Assembly: GCF_023715245.1 (NCBI RefSeq)
Contig: NZ_JAMBNV010000006.1
Location: 1 to 64,000 of the forward strand
Length of the DNA stretch: 64,000 nt
Source: Sporosarcina luteola
Lineage (GTDB): Bacteria > Bacillota > Bacilli > Bacillales_A > Planococcaceae
Reading direction: 5' to 3'
The translations under genes and the position numbers were made by a program. Shown here piece by piece: positions 9,943 through 20,188 of this stretch (position 1 is its first letter; every line of letters begins with the position of its first letter). The notes under the pieces are model-generated. The model did no database searches and was not told the origin of the DNA. It saw only the letters and a list, made by a program, of their open reading frames with translations.

Positions 9943-11469
9943 TTAGAATAATGGTGTTCCGGACATTTCTTCCGGCCGTTCGATTTCTAGAAGCTTCAGC
10001 ATCGTCGGTGCAAGATCCGACAGAATGCCGCCTTTCCGCAATTCGATATCTGGTTCTGTGATGATGACCGGTACGGGATTTGTCGTATGCGCAGTCATCG
10101 GCTTCCCTTCCAGCGTCACGACCTCGTCTGAGTTCCCGTGATCCGCTGTAACGATTGCCGTACCGCCTTTCAGCAGAAGAGCATCAATGATCCTTCCAAG
10201 GCACGCATCGACCGTTTCAATCGCTTTGACCGTCGGCTCGAGCATTCCGCTATGTCCGACCATGTCGGGGTTCGCAAAATTGAGGATGATTGCGTCTTGC
10301 GTTTCGGCTTCAATCTCTTTCAATAAAGCTTCCGTAACTTCAACCGCACTCATTTCCGGCTTCAAGTCATAGGTTGCGACTTTCGGACTTGCAATGAGGA
10401 TCCTCTTCTCGCCTTCGAACTCATCTTCCTTGCCGCCACTCATGAAGAACGTTACATGCGGATATTTCTCGGTTTCGGCAATCCGCAGCTGCCGAAGTCC
10501 GTTGTTCGACAGCACTTCGCCTAGCGTGTTCTCTAGGTTCTGAGATGTGAAAACGACGTCAGCTTGGACTTCATCACTATATTGTGTGAATGTCACGAAC
10601 TTCAAATTCTTGAAGGCCTCAGATCCGGTATGGAAACCGTCGAACGCCGGATCCGTGAACGCCCTCGATAATTGAATCGCGCGATCGGGACGGAAATTGA
10701 AGAACACGACCGCATCGCCGTCTTTCACCGTAGCAACCGGCTTGCCTTCCTTCGCAATGATGTACGGCTCCACGAATTCATCATGGATGCCTTTCTCATA
10801 GGAAGACAGGATGCCTTGTCCGGCATTCGTAAATGTTTCACCTTTACCGTTGACAATCGCCTGGTATGCGCGCTCCACTCGGTCCCATCTTTTATCACGG
10901 TCCATTGCGTAAAAACGTCCGGAAACCGAGGCGATTTTACCGACTTCAAGTCCTTCTATCACCTTTTCGGTCTGCTCGATGTAACCCGGAGCAGTTTCAG
11001 GACCGACGTCCCGTCCATCGAGGAATGCATGGAGATAAACTTTCTTGATTCCATTCATTTTTGCGAGGCGAAGGAGGGCGAATAGATGCTCATAATGGCT
11101 ATGTACACCGCCGTCCGAAAGCAGCCCCATCAAATGAAGAGAGGAATCTTCCTGTTTAACGTGTTCAATTGCCCCTAGCAATGCCGGGTTCGTCATGAAG
11201 TCCCCGTCTTTGATGGATTTATTGATTCTTGTCAGGCTCTGATAGACAATTCGGCCTGCACCGATATTAAGATGGCCGACTTCCGAATTCCCCATCTGCC
11301 CTTCTGGAAGCCCTACAGCTTCCCCGCAAGCAGTTAGCGTCGAATGAGGGTATTCATTCCATAAAATATCGAAGTTCGGCGTGCTCGCTTGTGCCACAGC
11401 ATTGCCGAACCGTTCATCCCGCAGCCCGAAGCCATCCAGGATGATCAATGCGACAGGCCCTTTAGTCAT
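9943..11469 (-). CDS. gpmI: 2,3-bisphosphoglycerate-independent phosphoglycerate mutase
   Basis: Interconverts 3- and 2-phosphoglycerate with two Mn ions; alkaline phosphatase superfamily. The start is the ATG at 11469, overlapping the tpiA stop by 8 bases (ATGACTAA) with CGGAG upstream; an upstream TTG in frame is less likely. The 508-residue product has ALIILDGFG near the start, the phosphoserine motif GNSEVGHLN, and the metal motifs DGRDVGP and TADHGNSDE. Mn dependence links its activity to pH during sporulation in related bacilli (family knowledge). Confidence 0.97.
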   Translation of the reverse strand: MTKGPVALIILDGFGLRDERFGNAVAQASTPNFDILWNEYPHSTLTACGEAVGLPEGQMGNSEVGHLNIGAGRIVYQSLTRINKSIKDGDFMTNPALLGAIEHVKQEDSSLHLMGLLSDGGVHSHYEHLFALLRLAKMNGIKKVYLHAFLDGRDVGPETAPGYIEQTEKVIEGLEVGKIASVSGRFYAMDRDKRWDRVERAYQAIVNGKGETFTNAGQGILSSYEKGIHDEFVEPYIIAKEGKPVATVKDGDAVVFFNFRPDRAIQLSRAFTDPAFDGFHTGSEAFKNLKFVTFTQYSDEVQADVVFTSQNLENTLGEVLSNNGLRQLRIAETEKYPHVTFFMSGGKEDEFEGEKRILIASPKVATYDLKPEMSAVEVTEALLKEIEAETQDAIILNFANPDMVGHSGMLEPTVKAIETVDACLGRIIDALLLKGGTAIVTADHGNSDEVVTLEGKPMTAHTTNPVPVIITEPDIELRKGGILSDLAPTMLKLLEIERPEEMSGTPLF

Positions 11470-12223
11470 TCGCCGCAACTCCGATCATTTCAAGGAATGA
11501 TTCCGGTTCAAGGCTCGCTCCCCCGACAAGTGCGCCATCGATATGTTCCATCGATAGCAACTCGCCAATATTGCCAGGTTTCACGCTGCCGCCGTATTGG
11601 ATGCGAATAGCCGCTGCTGTTTCGTCATCATATAGCTTGCCGATTTCAGCACGGATCTCTCCGCATACTTCATTCGCATCTTCAGCAGTTGCAGTTTTGC
11701 CTGTTCCGATTGCCCAGATCGGCTCGTAGGCGATGATCGCTTCCTGAGCCTGCTTAGCATTGATACCTTCAAACGCTTTCTTCACTTGGACTGCAACCGT
11801 TTCGACTGTCTTCCCAGCTTCACGTTCCTCCAAGCTTTCTCCGACACAGACAATTGGCGTTAAGCCTTTTGAAAATGCTGCCACCACTTTACGATTCACA
11901 GCTTCGTCCGTTTCATTGAAATATTGGCGTCGTTCGGAATGACCGAGGATGACGAATGGAACGTTCAAATCCGCTAGCATTTTCGGACTTACTTCACCTG
12001 TAAACGCTCCTTCATCGACGTCATGCATCGTTTGGGCTCCAATTTTCAATGGTGTGCCTTCCGTCAATTCCACGAGCGTGGACAAATAAAGGGAAGGTGG
12101 ACAAATGACTGCATCGACCTTGTCCGTTTCCGGCAAGCGATCTTTTACTTCTGCCACAATGTTTTTCGCTTCTCCCAGCGTCTTATACATTTTCCAGTTT
12201 CCTGCAATGATTCGTTTTCGCAT
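11462..12223 (-). CDS. tpiA: triosephosphate isomerase
   Basis: Interconverts dihydroxyacetone phosphate and glyceraldehyde 3-phosphate. The start is the ATG at 12223 with ACGGAGGAATAAAA in front, giving 253 residues, the usual length. The N-terminal AGNWKM carries the substrate Asn and Lys; GHSERR carries the catalytic His; [14 protein letters not shown] carries the catalytic Glu and the mobile lid; the C-terminal GGSVKPGN binds phosphate. It lies 13 bases after pgk and overlaps gpmI, so the three are cotranscribed. Confidence 0.98.
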   Translation of the reverse strand: MRKRIIAGNWKMYKTLGEAKNIVAEVKDRLPETDKVDAVICPPSLYLSTLVELTEGTPLKIGAQTMHDVDEGAFTGEVSPKMLADLNVPFVILGHSERRQYFNETDEAVNRKVVAAFSKGLTPIVCVGESLEEREAGKTVETVAVQVKKAFEGINAKQAQEAIIAYEPIWAIGTGKTATAEDANEVCGEIRAEIGKLYDDETAAAIRIQYGGSVKPGNIGELLSMEHIDGALVGGASLEPESFLEMIGVAAND

Positions 12224-12236
12224 TTTTATTCCTCCG

Positions 12237-13421
12237 TCACTTATCATTCAGCGCAGTCACGCCAGGCAATTCTTTTCCTTCCATGAATTCCAATGACGCG
12301 CCGCCACCTGTTGACACATGATCCATTTTATCCGCAACGTCGAACTTTTCGACAGCTGCAGCGGAATCCCCACCGCCGATCACTGTGTATGCTTCCGTTT
12401 CAGCCATCGCTAATGCAACTTTCCTCGTGCCCGCAGCGAATGGTTCCATTTCGAAAACTCCCATCGGTCCATTCCAAAGGATGAGCTTGGAATTCTTGAT
12501 GACATCCGCATACAGGTCAGCTGTTTCAGGACCGATATCGAGTCCCATCCAACCTTCCGGGATATCGTCGATCTTGACCGTTTTCACATTCGCACTTTCG
12601 GAAAACGCATCCGCCACTACCGCATCGATCGGTAAATGGAGTTTGACGTTCTTCTCTTTCGCCTTTTGAATGAAGGATTTTGCAAGCTCGATTTTATCTT
12701 CTTCGACTAACGAATTGCCTGTTTCATACCCTTGCGCTCGCGTGAACGTATAGGAAAGGCCGCCACCGATCAATAAATGGTCCACATTGTCCAACAGATT
12801 ATCAATGACACCGATCTTGTCCTTCACTTTCGCGCCGCCGATAATCGCTGTGAACGGCCGCTCTGGATTTGACAACGCTTTCCCGAGTACTTCCAATTCC
12901 TTTTCAAGAAGGAATCCGCTTACAGCTGGAATGAACTCCGCGATACCCGCTGTGGAAGCGTGTGCACGATGCGCCGCGCCGAATGCATCGTTGACGAAGA
13001 CGTCCGCTAGATCCGCGAATTTTTTCGCAAGCTCGGAATCATTCTTTTCTTCCCCAGCGTGGAATCTGACGTTTTCCAGAAGAATAATGTCGCCTGCCTT
13101 CATGTCGGCAACCGCTTGTTCCACTTCTTCTCCGATGGAAGCATCAAGCTTCTTCACGTTTTTCCCAAGGAGCTCCGATAATCTTTTTCCAGCCGCAGTG
13201 AGTCGCATGTCTTCATTCACTTCACCTTTTGGCCTTCCAAGATGGCTGGCGAGAATGACCTTTGCGCCTTTTTCCGCCATGAATTCAATTGTCGGAACAG
13301 CAGCACGGATTCTTGTATCATCCGTAACTTCACCGTTTTCCATCGGCACATTGAAATCGACACGGCAAAATACGCGCTTCCCGTTCAGTTCAATATCTTT
13401 GATCGTTTGTTTGGCTATCAT
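12237..13421 (-). CDS. pgk: phosphoglycerate kinase
   Basis: Transfers phosphate from 1,3-bisphosphoglycerate to ADP, the first ATP-yielding step of glycolysis. The 394-residue protein has the signature RVDFNVPM (about 20-27), the substrate HLGRPKG loop (about 60), the hinge region, and the nucleotide-binding end [13 protein letters not shown] and [18 protein letters not shown] precedes the ATG. A terminator-like hairpin (13472-13500) sits between gap and this gene, so pgk may have its own promoter or rely on readthrough. Confidence 0.98.
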   Translation of the reverse strand: MIAKQTIKDIELNGKRVFCRVDFNVPMENGEVTDDTRIRAAVPTIEFMAEKGAKVILASHLGRPKGEVNEDMRLTAAGKRLSELLGKNVKKLDASIGEEVEQAVADMKAGDIILLENVRFHAGEEKNDSELAKKFADLADVFVNDAFGAAHRAHASTAGIAEFIPAVSGFLLEKELEVLGKALSNPERPFTAIIGGAKVKDKIGVIDNLLDNVDHLLIGGGLSYTFTRAQGYETGNSLVEEDKIELAKSFIQKAKEKNVKLHLPIDAVVADAFSESANVKTVKIDDIPEGWMGLDIGPETADLYADVIKNSKLILWNGPMGVFEMEPFAAGTRKVALAMAETEAYTVIGGGDSAAAVEKFDVADKMDHVSTGGGASLEFMEGKELPGVTALNDK

Positions 13422-13471
13422 GTAAACCGCACCCCTCTAAGAAAATTGAGCGCCAGAAACGGCGGGGAATG

Positions 13472-13500
13472 TAAAAAAAAGGAACGGGTCTCTCCGTTCC
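13472..13500 (-). terminator. intrinsic terminator-like hairpin in the gap-pgk interval
   Basis: On the minus strand GGAACGG, a 6-base loop and CCGTTCC are followed by eight T residues. A TATAAT (13517-13522, minus strand) lies just upstream of it with only a weak -35, so the hairpin could either end gap transcripts or lie in a pgk leader. Confidence 0.8.
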
Positions 13501-13562
13501 TCCTACCCATCTATCTATTATAATGAATCGCCATAAGAATGGCTATGTTTTAGACAAAAGCG

Positions 13563-13642
13563 AAAGCCGTTACGCAGAACGGCTTTTGCCACAGAGCAGA
13601 TTTAACTTATGAACCTAGCCTCTGGCGCCTGGATGCTGGACG
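13563..13642. repeat. dispersed repeat copy 2 downstream of gap, with hairpin
   Basis: Bases 13580-13642 match 4840-4903 (shared runs CTTTTGCCACAGA, ACTTATGA, GCCTCTGGCG). The left edge forms a 9-bp stem, AAAGCCGTT (13563-13571) with AACGGCTTT (13578-13586), which on the minus strand runs into CGCTTTTG and might end gap transcripts. Both copies sit immediately 3' of a minus-strand gene. Confidence 0.65.
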
Positions 13643-13654
13643 TATCTCTTATGC

Positions 13655-14674
<1,020 letters not shown>

Positions 14675-14712
14675 CTATGATTGGTTTCAGTTATTTACTT
14701 TATTCGTTCATG

Positions 14713-15747
14713 TTAACCTTCCAATTTTTCAAGCATCGCATGTGCTGCCCCTTCATCGGTGACAAGGATCGTCTGGCGGGGAGCGCCTGCCATATAAGAC
14801 AGGATTGCTTCCGCTTTGCTTTTTCCGCCTGCCACAGCGATGATGAGCGGCACCTTTTCCAGTTGCTCCGTCTGGATGCCAACCGTTCTGATTCGATGGA
14901 CGACTTTGCCTTTATCATCAAAGTAATAGCCGAACGCTTCACCTTTCGCCCCTTGTTCACGCAGAAGATGACATTCGTTCTCCGGGGTGTTCCGCAAGTC
15001 CGCCATCCGGAGTGCATCCCCGATTCCATGGAGGACGCAATCCGTTTTTTCGTAGAGCTCCACCATCTGGATAGCAGTGGGCTCCCGTTTGAAAACTTCA
15101 TGCGCTTCGACGCTAAGCGACTCAGGGTAATAAAATGAGCTGTACGTTCCCCCGCTTGCTTCTGCGAAGGAGGCGGCGATGACGTTCGCCTGCAATCCGA
15201 TATCCTCGCCGACCCCTCCCCTTGCTGCAATGAAGTGCAATTGATCGGCATTTTCAAGTGAATGGATGTGCCGGGGAATAGCAGCTACCGAACTACCGCC
15301 AGTCACGGCAATTATATGGCCGTCGCCGACCCGATTCATGAATTCCGCGGCTGCTTCTTTGCCAATAAGGCTTTTCACAGCCGGCTTTTCATCCGAATCA
15401 CCCGGGACGATTTGTACGCTTCGGATTCCTAATAACTCGCCCAGTTTCCTTGCAATCAGCGCTTGCCCGGTCCATTCGTCACTAATAGGTCTGAGCGATT
15501 CGAGGACGGTCGCCCCCTCGCTCGTAATCGTTGCGCCCTCTTTGGCGATTCGGATAAGTCCTTCCGTTCGCAACGTTTCCATCAAGTTCCTACATTCACG
15601 CTCCGAAATATCCGCCATCTGGCCAAGCGGTCTTCGTCCAATCGGACCTGCTATTTCAATGAACTTCAAAACTTTGTACCGCTGATGTAATAACTCCATC
15701 ATTTCTGGCACAAGCTTTCGTTGTGCCTCTATAATTTTCGGGATCAA
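14713..15747 (-). CDS. cggR: central glycolytic genes regulator CggR
   Basis: SorC/DeoR-family repressor of its own gene and the downstream gap; in B. subtilis fructose-1,6-bisphosphate relieves repression. The 344-residue product starts at TTG (AGAGGGG upstream), with an N-terminal winged HTH (about 20-85, ending MADISERECRNLMETLRTEGLI) and a C-terminal sugar-phosphate-binding domain (about 100-340; motifs VTGGSSVAAIP and IIAVAGGKSKAEAI). The gap gene follows. Operator-like repeats are present in its promoter. Confidence 0.95.
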   Translation of the reverse strand: MIPKIIEAQRKLVPEMMELLHQRYKVLKFIEIAGPIGRRPLGQMADISERECRNLMETLRTEGLIRIAKEGATITSEGATVLESLRPISDEWTGQALIARKLGELLGIRSVQIVPGDSDEKPAVKSLIGKEAAAEFMNRVGDGHIIAVTGGSSVAAIPRHIHSLENADQLHFIAARGGVGEDIGLQANVIAASFAEASGGTYSSFYYPESLSVEAHEVFKREPTAIQMVELYEKTDCVLHGIGDALRMADLRNTPENECHLLREQGAKGEAFGYYFDDKGKVVHRIRTVGIQTEQLEKVPLIIAVAGGKSKAEAILSYMAGAPRQTILVTDEGAAHAMLEKLEG

Positions 15748-15770
15748 AGAACAGCCCCTCTTTCATGATA

Positions 15771-15816
15771 GGACAAATTCTGCCCACCTATATATTATTT
15801 GTCCCACCTAGTGCAA
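15771..15816 (-). promoter_or_regulatory. cggR-gap promoter with CggR operator-like direct repeats
   Basis: On the minus strand TTGCAC (15811-15816), a 16-base spacer and TATATA (15789-15794). Two direct repeats TAGGTGGG followed by (A)CA..AAT span the promoter, 21 bases apart, the second ending in TTTGTCC. B. subtilis CggR binds paired GGGAC...TGTC direct repeats near its promoter; the fit here is partial. The rest of the 15748-15872 gap shows nothing else. Confidence 0.6.
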
Positions 15817-15872
15817 AAAAATATAAATCCTATTACTAGTATATACCCCGCCGCCATTAAATTCAAACTTCT

Positions 15873-16109
15873 TCATCTATTTTCGAATAGATCGATCAAG
15901 TCGACATAGCCTATGGAACCGTATACTAGAACTTCGCCGTCTTTCTCAATGACAGGAATCATCAACATATATTTCTCATGGCTTTCATCGTCGGTCTCGA
16001 TGTCGATTGTTGACCATGTTAACGGATAATCCTCTTGAACGAGCTTCATCATCGATTCTGCTTCGTCACATAAATGACAGCCTTTTTTTGTGTAGAATTG
16101 AATATGCAT
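15873..16109 (-). CDS. glutaredoxin-like / thioredoxin-fold small protein
   Basis: A 78-residue thioredoxin-fold protein (glutaredoxin/DUF836 group). The start is the ATG at 16109 with GAGGTG upstream. The redox motif is CHLC (Cys11, Cys14) after the first beta strand; the cis-Pro segment LMIPVIEKDGE follows at about 52-62. A dithiol-disulfide oxidoreductase role is inferred; no partner is visible. It is adjacent to cggR on the same strand. Confidence 0.85.
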   Translation of the reverse strand: MHIQFYTKKGCHLCDEAESMMKLVQEDYPLTWSTIDIETDDESHEKYMLMIPVIEKDGEVLVYGSIGYVDLIDLFENR

Positions 16110-16147
16110 GTAGAACACCTCGAATTGTGTTTTCTTTTAGTATAGAT

Positions 16148-16191
16148 GAAAAACAGCGTTCCGCAAAACTTTTGCAGAACGCCGTTTTTTT
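16148..16191 (-). terminator. terminator downstream of the TPM-domain gene
   Basis: Arms GCGTTC.GCAAAA and TTTTGC.GAACGC form a long stem flanked by A and T runs on both sides, so it can act in either direction. Confidence 0.8.
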
Positions 16192-16221
16192 ATACTGTCA
16201 AGACTCCGGACGTCTTAGAGT

Positions 16222-17040
16222 TTACCAACTTCGGCCTCCTCCGCCTCCGCCGCCAGATCCGCCGCCTCCTGAGAAGCCACCGCCTCCGCCGCCAAAGCCT
16301 CCACCACCGAAACCACCGCCGCCTCCGCCAAAGGAGCCAGGGAAGAAAATCATACCACCTCTTCCTCTTCTTCTACCTCCGGGACCGCCGCCACCACGAC
16401 CGCCTCCCATAAAGCGGAAGAGCAGATAAATGATGATGAAAATGATGATCGGTGAAGGGATGCCGATACCAGAACCACCTTGGCCAGCGAGTGTGTTCAC
16501 TTCAGCGACTTCCCCATTCCATCCATATTCAGCAGCAATTTCGTTATAATACGATTTGTATGCTTCCATGATAGCTAAATCAGGTTGTTCATTTTTCAAA
16601 TACGGAACCGCGACTTCATCCATAATTCTAGTGACTTTCCCGTCCGGCAATGCACCCTCCAGGCCATAACCGGTCGACATTTCGAAATGCCTGTCATCAT
16701 CCGAATTTGGAATGGTTGTCACGACAAGTAGCGCACCGTTGTTCTCATCCTTTTTTCCAAGTTGATATTCCCTAAGCGCTTTTACCGCAAATGTTTCTAC
16801 AGGCTCATCACCTATACTCGGCAACGTCAACACCGCAAGCTCAGCACCTGTCGCCTTATTCAACTGTTGACCTAACCGGTTCAGCTCGGCTTTCTGTTCC
16901 GCGGAAAGTATGCCCGCATGATCCTGAATATAGTAATCCGAGAAATTCCATGGCGGGACGTCAGCTGCCAACGCCATTGCCGGCATGATCATGAGACTTA
17001 GACATAGAGCGATCATGCATCGGAATGTCCTACCGATCAC
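16222..17040 (-). CDS. TPM-domain membrane protein with Gly-rich tail (YgcG family)
   Basis: A 272-residue protein with a signal peptide (about 5-25), an external TPM domain (about 33-180, starting DHAGILSAEQKAELNRL), one membrane segment (about 197-215) and an extreme Gly/Arg tail of about 55 residues ending in RSW. It starts at a GTG that overlaps the lemA stop by four bases. TPM proteins have been linked to photosystem assembly in plants and phosphatase-like activity, but bacterial function is unclear; pairing with LemA is common. Its role in envelope maintenance is inference. Confidence 0.85.
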   Translation of the reverse strand: MIGRTFRCMIALCLSLMIMPAMALAADVPPWNFSDYYIQDHAGILSAEQKAELNRLGQQLNKATGAELAVLTLPSIGDEPVETFAVKALREYQLGKKDENNGALLVVTTIPNSDDDRHFEMSTGYGLEGALPDGKVTRIMDEVAVPYLKNEQPDLAIMEAYKSYYNEIAAEYGWNGEVAEVNTLAGQGGSGIGIPSPIIIFIIIYLLFRFMGGGRGGGGPGGRRRGRGGMIFFPGSFGGGGGGFGGGGFGGGGGGFSGGGGSGGGGGGGRSW

Positions 17041-17615
17041 TTACTGTCATCTCCGAAATCAACTTTCGGTGCTTCATTCGCAGCTGCATCCGCTTTGAAA
17101 TATTCCTTCTGTTCGAATCCGAATATCGAAGCGACGAGTCTACCTGGAAAACGCTTAGTTTGCCTATTGTAGTCCGCTACGACAGTGTTATAGTCCATTC
17201 TTGCGACGCCAATCCGATTTTCTGTTCCGGCAAGCTCATCCATCAATTGTGTAAAGTTCTGATTCGCTTTCAAATCAGGGTAATTTTCCACAACGACGAG
17301 CAATCTGCCAAGTGCATTCGCAAGCTCGGTATCTGCAGCCGCCTGCTCCTCCGGTCCTCTCGCTCCTGCAAGTCTCGCCCGTGCATCGGCTATATCAGCG
17401 ATCACTTCTTTCTCGTGACTAGCATATCCTTTCACAGTGCTCACTAAGTTGGGAATTAAATCGAGCCTGCGCTGCAATTGATTTTCAACTTGTGCATATG
17501 ATTCATCGACGTTCTCTTCCAAGTTGACGAATTTGTTATAGCTCGGCACGAACATGATGCCAAGGATAACAAGAATGACAACAATGATTGCGATTGGCCC
17601 CAATATTTTTTTCAT
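17037..17615 (-). CDS. lemA: LemA family protein
   Basis: A 192-residue membrane-anchored helical protein. The start is the ATG at 17615 with GGAG nine bases upstream. One N-terminal membrane helix (about 4-22) is followed by the LemA helical bundle (YNKFVNLEENVDESYAQVENQLQRRLDLIPNLV). It overlaps the TPM-domain gene by four bases, so the two are translationally coupled and probably work together. The molecular function of LemA remains poorly known. Confidence 0.92.
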   Translation of the reverse strand: MKKILGPIAIIVVILVILGIMFVPSYNKFVNLEENVDESYAQVENQLQRRLDLIPNLVSTVKGYASHEKEVIADIADARARLAGARGPEEQAAADTELANALGRLLVVVENYPDLKANQNFTQLMDELAGTENRIGVARMDYNTVVADYNRQTKRFPGRLVASIFGFEQKEYFKADAAANEAPKVDFGDDSK

Positions 17616-17788
17616 CTTTTCACTCTCCATTCGATATAGTTGCAATACCCAAGTGGCATCGCGGCTTAAACACGTGGGTTTATATACTAATTATCGTATG
17701 ACGTGAGAAAAGGTTTCAAACATATTTTTTGTCAGTAACTAAGCGAACAGCGGCGGCATTGAACAAGATAAACAAGTGATCCAAAGGT

Positions 17789-17914
17789 CCCGAAATGACC
17801 ATATATCTTGGGAAATGATCGATAAAAGTCGGGAAATGATCGATAACTCCTTCCAATTGAACGATATAACTTAGGAAATGATCGTTATCCGCCGGGAAAT
17901 GATCGATATCCCGC
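17789..17914. repeat. 21-bp periodic intergenic array (array 2)
   Basis: Six units at exactly 21-base steps (17789, 17810, 17831, 17852, 17873, 17894) follow the pattern GGGAAATGATCGATA plus six variable bases. The fourth unit is strongly diverged but keeps register. It lies just beyond the clpP terminator in the direction of clpP transcription. The rest of 17616-17788 shows only the lemA leader and no gene. Confidence 0.75.
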
Positions 17915-17920
17915 AAAATC

Positions 17921-17949
17921 AAAAAACCGACTCCAAAAGCAGAGTCGGC
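17921..17949 (-). terminator. terminator of clpP
   Basis: GCCGACTC with GAGTCGGT around an 8-base loop, followed on the minus strand by six T residues. Confidence 0.88.
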
Positions 17950-17963
17950 TCTTCGTACTTCTA

Positions 17964-18572
17964 TTATTTCTTCGCGTCCAATTCTTTCATGTCGCTGCGT
18001 GTGATGATGTGGTCGATTAGACCGTATTCCTTCGCACGTTCAGCTGTCATGAAGTTATCGCGGTCTGTGTCTTTTGCGATTACATCAACAGGTTGGCCCG
18101 TGCGCTCTGCCAAAATTCCGTTCAATTTCTCACGTAGGAAGAGAATGCGTTTTGCAGCGATTTCAATTTCAGTCGCTTGCCCTTGCGCTCCGCCAAGTGG
18201 TTGGTGAATCATCACTTCTGCGTTAGGAAGCGCATAACGTTTCCCTTTTGTTCCTGCTGTCAAAAGGAAAGATCCCATAGATGCAGCCATACCGATACAG
18301 ATTGTTTGGATGTCCGGCTTGATGAATTGCATTGTATCGTAGATCGCCATACCCGCTGTGATACTGCCTCCCGGGCTATTGATGTAAATCGATACGTCTT
18401 TCTCTGGATCTTCTGCTTCTAAGAAAAGCAATTGTGCAACAATCGAGTTTGCGACATTGTCGTCGATTGCGCTTCCCAGCATGATAATCCGGTCTTTCAA
18501 TAAACGGGAGTAGATATCATAAGCACGTTCTCCACGGTTCGTTTGCTCAATAACTGTAGGTATTAAATTCAT
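17964..18572 (-). CDS. clpP: ATP-dependent Clp protease proteolytic subunit
   Basis: Serine protease core that, with ClpX or ClpC, degrades SsrA-tagged and misfolded proteins. The 202-residue product has the complete triad Ser98 ([11 protein letters not shown]), His123 (MIHQPLGG) and Asp172 (RDNFM). Pro-peptide processing at the N terminus is usual. The promoter carries a CtsR operator, placing it under heat-shock control. It completes the quality-control set in this window with smpB, ssrA and rnr. Confidence 0.98.
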   Translation of the reverse strand: MNLIPTVIEQTNRGERAYDIYSRLLKDRIIMLGSAIDDNVANSIVAQLLFLEAEDPEKDVSIYINSPGGSITAGMAIYDTMQFIKPDIQTICIGMAASMGSFLLTAGTKGKRYALPNAEVMIHQPLGGAQGQATEIEIAAKRILFLREKLNGILAERTGQPVDVIAKDTDRDNFMTAERAKEYGLIDHIITRSDMKELDAKK

Positions 18573-18640
18573 CTTATTTCCTCCTTGTGATGGGTCAGGA
18601 TTTTCGTTCTGCTGAAACCAGTTGTTTCAACTGTACTTCT

Positions 18641-18671
18641 ATCATACATATTATGGTCAATAAAGGTCAAA
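18641..18671 (-). promoter_or_regulatory. clpP sigma-A promoter overlapped by a CtsR operator
   Basis: On the minus strand TTGACC (18665-18670), an 18-base spacer and TATGAT (18641-18646). The plus strand reads GGTCAATAAAGGTCAAA (18655-18671), matching the CtsR consensus of tandem GGTCAAA heptads three bases apart with one mismatch. CtsR represses clp genes in Bacillota until heat stress. Confidence 0.85.
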
Positions 18672-18693
18672 TATAACGCTTTTAAATTAGTTG

Positions 18694-18722
18694 TTGCATT
18701 CATACCACTTATTTAGTACAAT
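18694..18722 (+). promoter_or_regulatory. tRNA-Arg promoter
   Basis: TTGCAT (18694-18699), a 17-base spacer and TACAAT (18717-18722), about 22 bases ahead of the tRNA. Confidence 0.75.
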
Positions 18723-18744
18723 TAATATTGTCTGTTACTGACAA

Positions 18745-18816
18745 GTCCTCGTGGTGCAATGGATAGCACGCAAGCCTCCGAAGCTTGAAATGTGGGTTCG
18801 ACTCCCGCCGAGGGCA
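18745..18816 (+). tRNA. tRNA-Arg (anticodon CCG)
   Basis: A full cloverleaf is readable: acceptor GTCCTCG pairs with CGAGGGC, D-arm with GGATAGCAC, anticodon stem CAAGC/GCTTG with loop CTCCGAA (anticodon CCG, decoding CGG), T-arm GGGTTCGACTCCC, discriminator A. CCA is not encoded. It has its own promoter and terminator. Confidence 0.95.
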
Positions 18817-18834
18817 TTATAGAGTTGATAAAGA

Positions 18835-18871
18835 AGCCTGTAAACATGTAGTCATGTTTACGGCTTTTTTT
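18835..18871 (+). terminator. terminator of the tRNA gene
   Basis: GTAAACAT with ATGTTTAC extended by AGCC/GGCT, followed by seven T residues. A second hairpin, CAGCCGT.TC with GA.ACGGCTG, lies at about 18878-18912 between this and crh and may end crh transcripts. Confidence 0.88.
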
Positions 18872-18918
18872 ATTGTTCAGCCGTCTCCTATCTTCATAGA
18901 GAAACGGCTGTTTTCATA

Positions 18919-19176
18919 TTAATTTTCCTTCTCAACTAGTGCTGTAAGAGTTTCAATTGCTTGTTCTTCATCGACGCCTTCTGCGATCAATGTCACTTCA
19001 GCACCTCTCGCAATTGCCAAACTCATGACACCCATGATGCTTTTCGCGTTCACTTGACGTTCATCCCTTTTCAAAAAGACGTCTGACGTGAAGCGATTAG
19101 CTTCTTGTACGAAAAGCGCAGCTTGCCGTGCTTGTAATCCTGTCTTCATTTTCACTTCAACCAGTTTTTCTGCCAT
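18919..19176 (-). CDS. crh: catabolite repression HPr-like protein Crh
   Basis: Corepressor of CcpA when phosphorylated on a serine by HPr kinase. The start is the ATG at 19176 with AAGGAG upstream; 85 residues. The sequence GLQARQAALFVQEANRFTSDVF shows Gln at position 15, where true HPr has the phosphorylatable His, so it cannot act in the sugar phosphotransferase chain. The regulatory serine lies in NAKSIMGVMSLA. Gln replaces the usual Pro after ARG in the ARP motif. It is last in the yvcI-rapZ-yvcK-whiA-crh cluster, and hprK is present at 28658-29608. Confidence 0.94.
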   Translation of the reverse strand: MAEKLVEVKMKTGLQARQAALFVQEANRFTSDVFLKRDERQVNAKSIMGVMSLAIARGAEVTLIAEGVDEEQAIETLTALVEKEN

Positions 19177-19213
19177 ATTACTCGACTCCTTCCTCATGCG
19201 TTATCTACCTTTC

Positions 19214-20161
19214 TCAACGGCTTACAATTCCTCCGTTGCGAAGATTTTCCGCAATTTCTTCGATTTTCCGAAGGCGATGATTCACTCCGGACTTGCTAAC
19301 CGTGCCACCGCTCACCATTTCTCCAAGCTCTTTTAACGTGACATCTTGATTTTCGATGCGCAGCGACGCAATCTCTTGTAAACGATCAGGCAATTGATCC
19401 AGCCCAATTGTGCTCTGGATGAATTTAATATTCTCCACTTGCCGTTGTGCCGCACCGATTGTTTTATTCATATTGGCGGTTTCACAATTGACAAGCCGGT
19501 TGACGCTGTTCCGCATGTCCCGTATAATCCGGACATCCTCGAATTTCATCAAGGATACGTGCGCACCGATCAATCCTAGGAAGTCCGAGATTTTCTCTGC
19601 TTCCTTCAAATAGGCAATGAAGCCTTTCTTCCGTTCAATCGATTTTGCATTCAAGTGGTATTTGTTCATCAAATCCACTAATGCTTCGCTATGCTCTTTA
19701 TAAAAAGAGAAAATCTCTAAATGATAGGAGGAAGTTTCGGGATTGTTTACGGATCCGCCTGCGAGGAACGCTCCACGCAAATAGGATCTTTGGCAGCATT
19801 TCTTTTTCACCAATTGCTCAACAATCTCGTTCTTAAATTGAAAGGTTCCTGTCAGTATATACAAGTCTTCCAATAAATGCTTCGCTCCGTCGCGGATTCT
19901 GCATATGTAGACATTGTTCTTCTTCAGGCGCATTTTTTTTCGGACGAGCAACTCGACTTTATGCGGATACAATCGCTTGATGTTTGAATAAAGTCTTCTT
20001 GCGATCGCCGCATTTTCTGTCTGTACGTCGAGGCTCAATTGTTTATTTGAAAACGATAAGGCGCCGTTCATCCTGATAAAGGCGGCGATTTCCGCTTTCA
20101 CACAGCATTCCTTGGAATCGATTTGCGTCAATTCCTTCTTCACTTCAGATGCAAAAGACAT
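19214..20161 (-). CDS. whiA: sporulation/cell-division regulator WhiA
   Basis: DNA-binding protein with an N-terminal LAGLIDADG-homing-endonuclease-like fold and a C-terminal HTH. The 315-residue product begins [14 protein letters not shown] and carries [21 protein letters not shown] in the first domain and [24 protein letters not shown] in the HTH. In B. subtilis the orthologue affects division and fatty-acid composition; in Streptomyces it drives sporulation septation. It lies in the conserved cluster with rapZ and yvcK, 27 bases after yvcK. Confidence 0.96.
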   Translation of the reverse strand: MSFASEVKKELTQIDSKECCVKAEIAAFIRMNGALSFSNKQLSLDVQTENAAIARRLYSNIKRLYPHKVELLVRKKMRLKKNNVYICRIRDGAKHLLEDLYILTGTFQFKNEIVEQLVKKKCCQRSYLRGAFLAGGSVNNPETSSYHLEIFSFYKEHSEALVDLMNKYHLNAKSIERKKGFIAYLKEAEKISDFLGLIGAHVSLMKFEDVRIIRDMRNSVNRLVNCETANMNKTIGAAQRQVENIKFIQSTIGLDQLPDRLQEIASLRIENQDVTLKELGEMVSGGTVSKSGVNHRLRKIEEIAENLRNGGIVSR

Positions 20162-20188
20162 GATTTTCCCCCTCTCTCTCGGCGATGA

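Noticed and set aside
16007..16429. Plus-strand poly-proline frame
   Set aside because: It is the antisense of the Gly-rich tail of the TPM-domain protein.
17716..17922. Minus-strand frame through array 2 with repeated IDHFP heptads
   Set aside because: It begins at a TTG inside the T run of the clpP terminator without a ribosome site, and follows from the 21-bp period.
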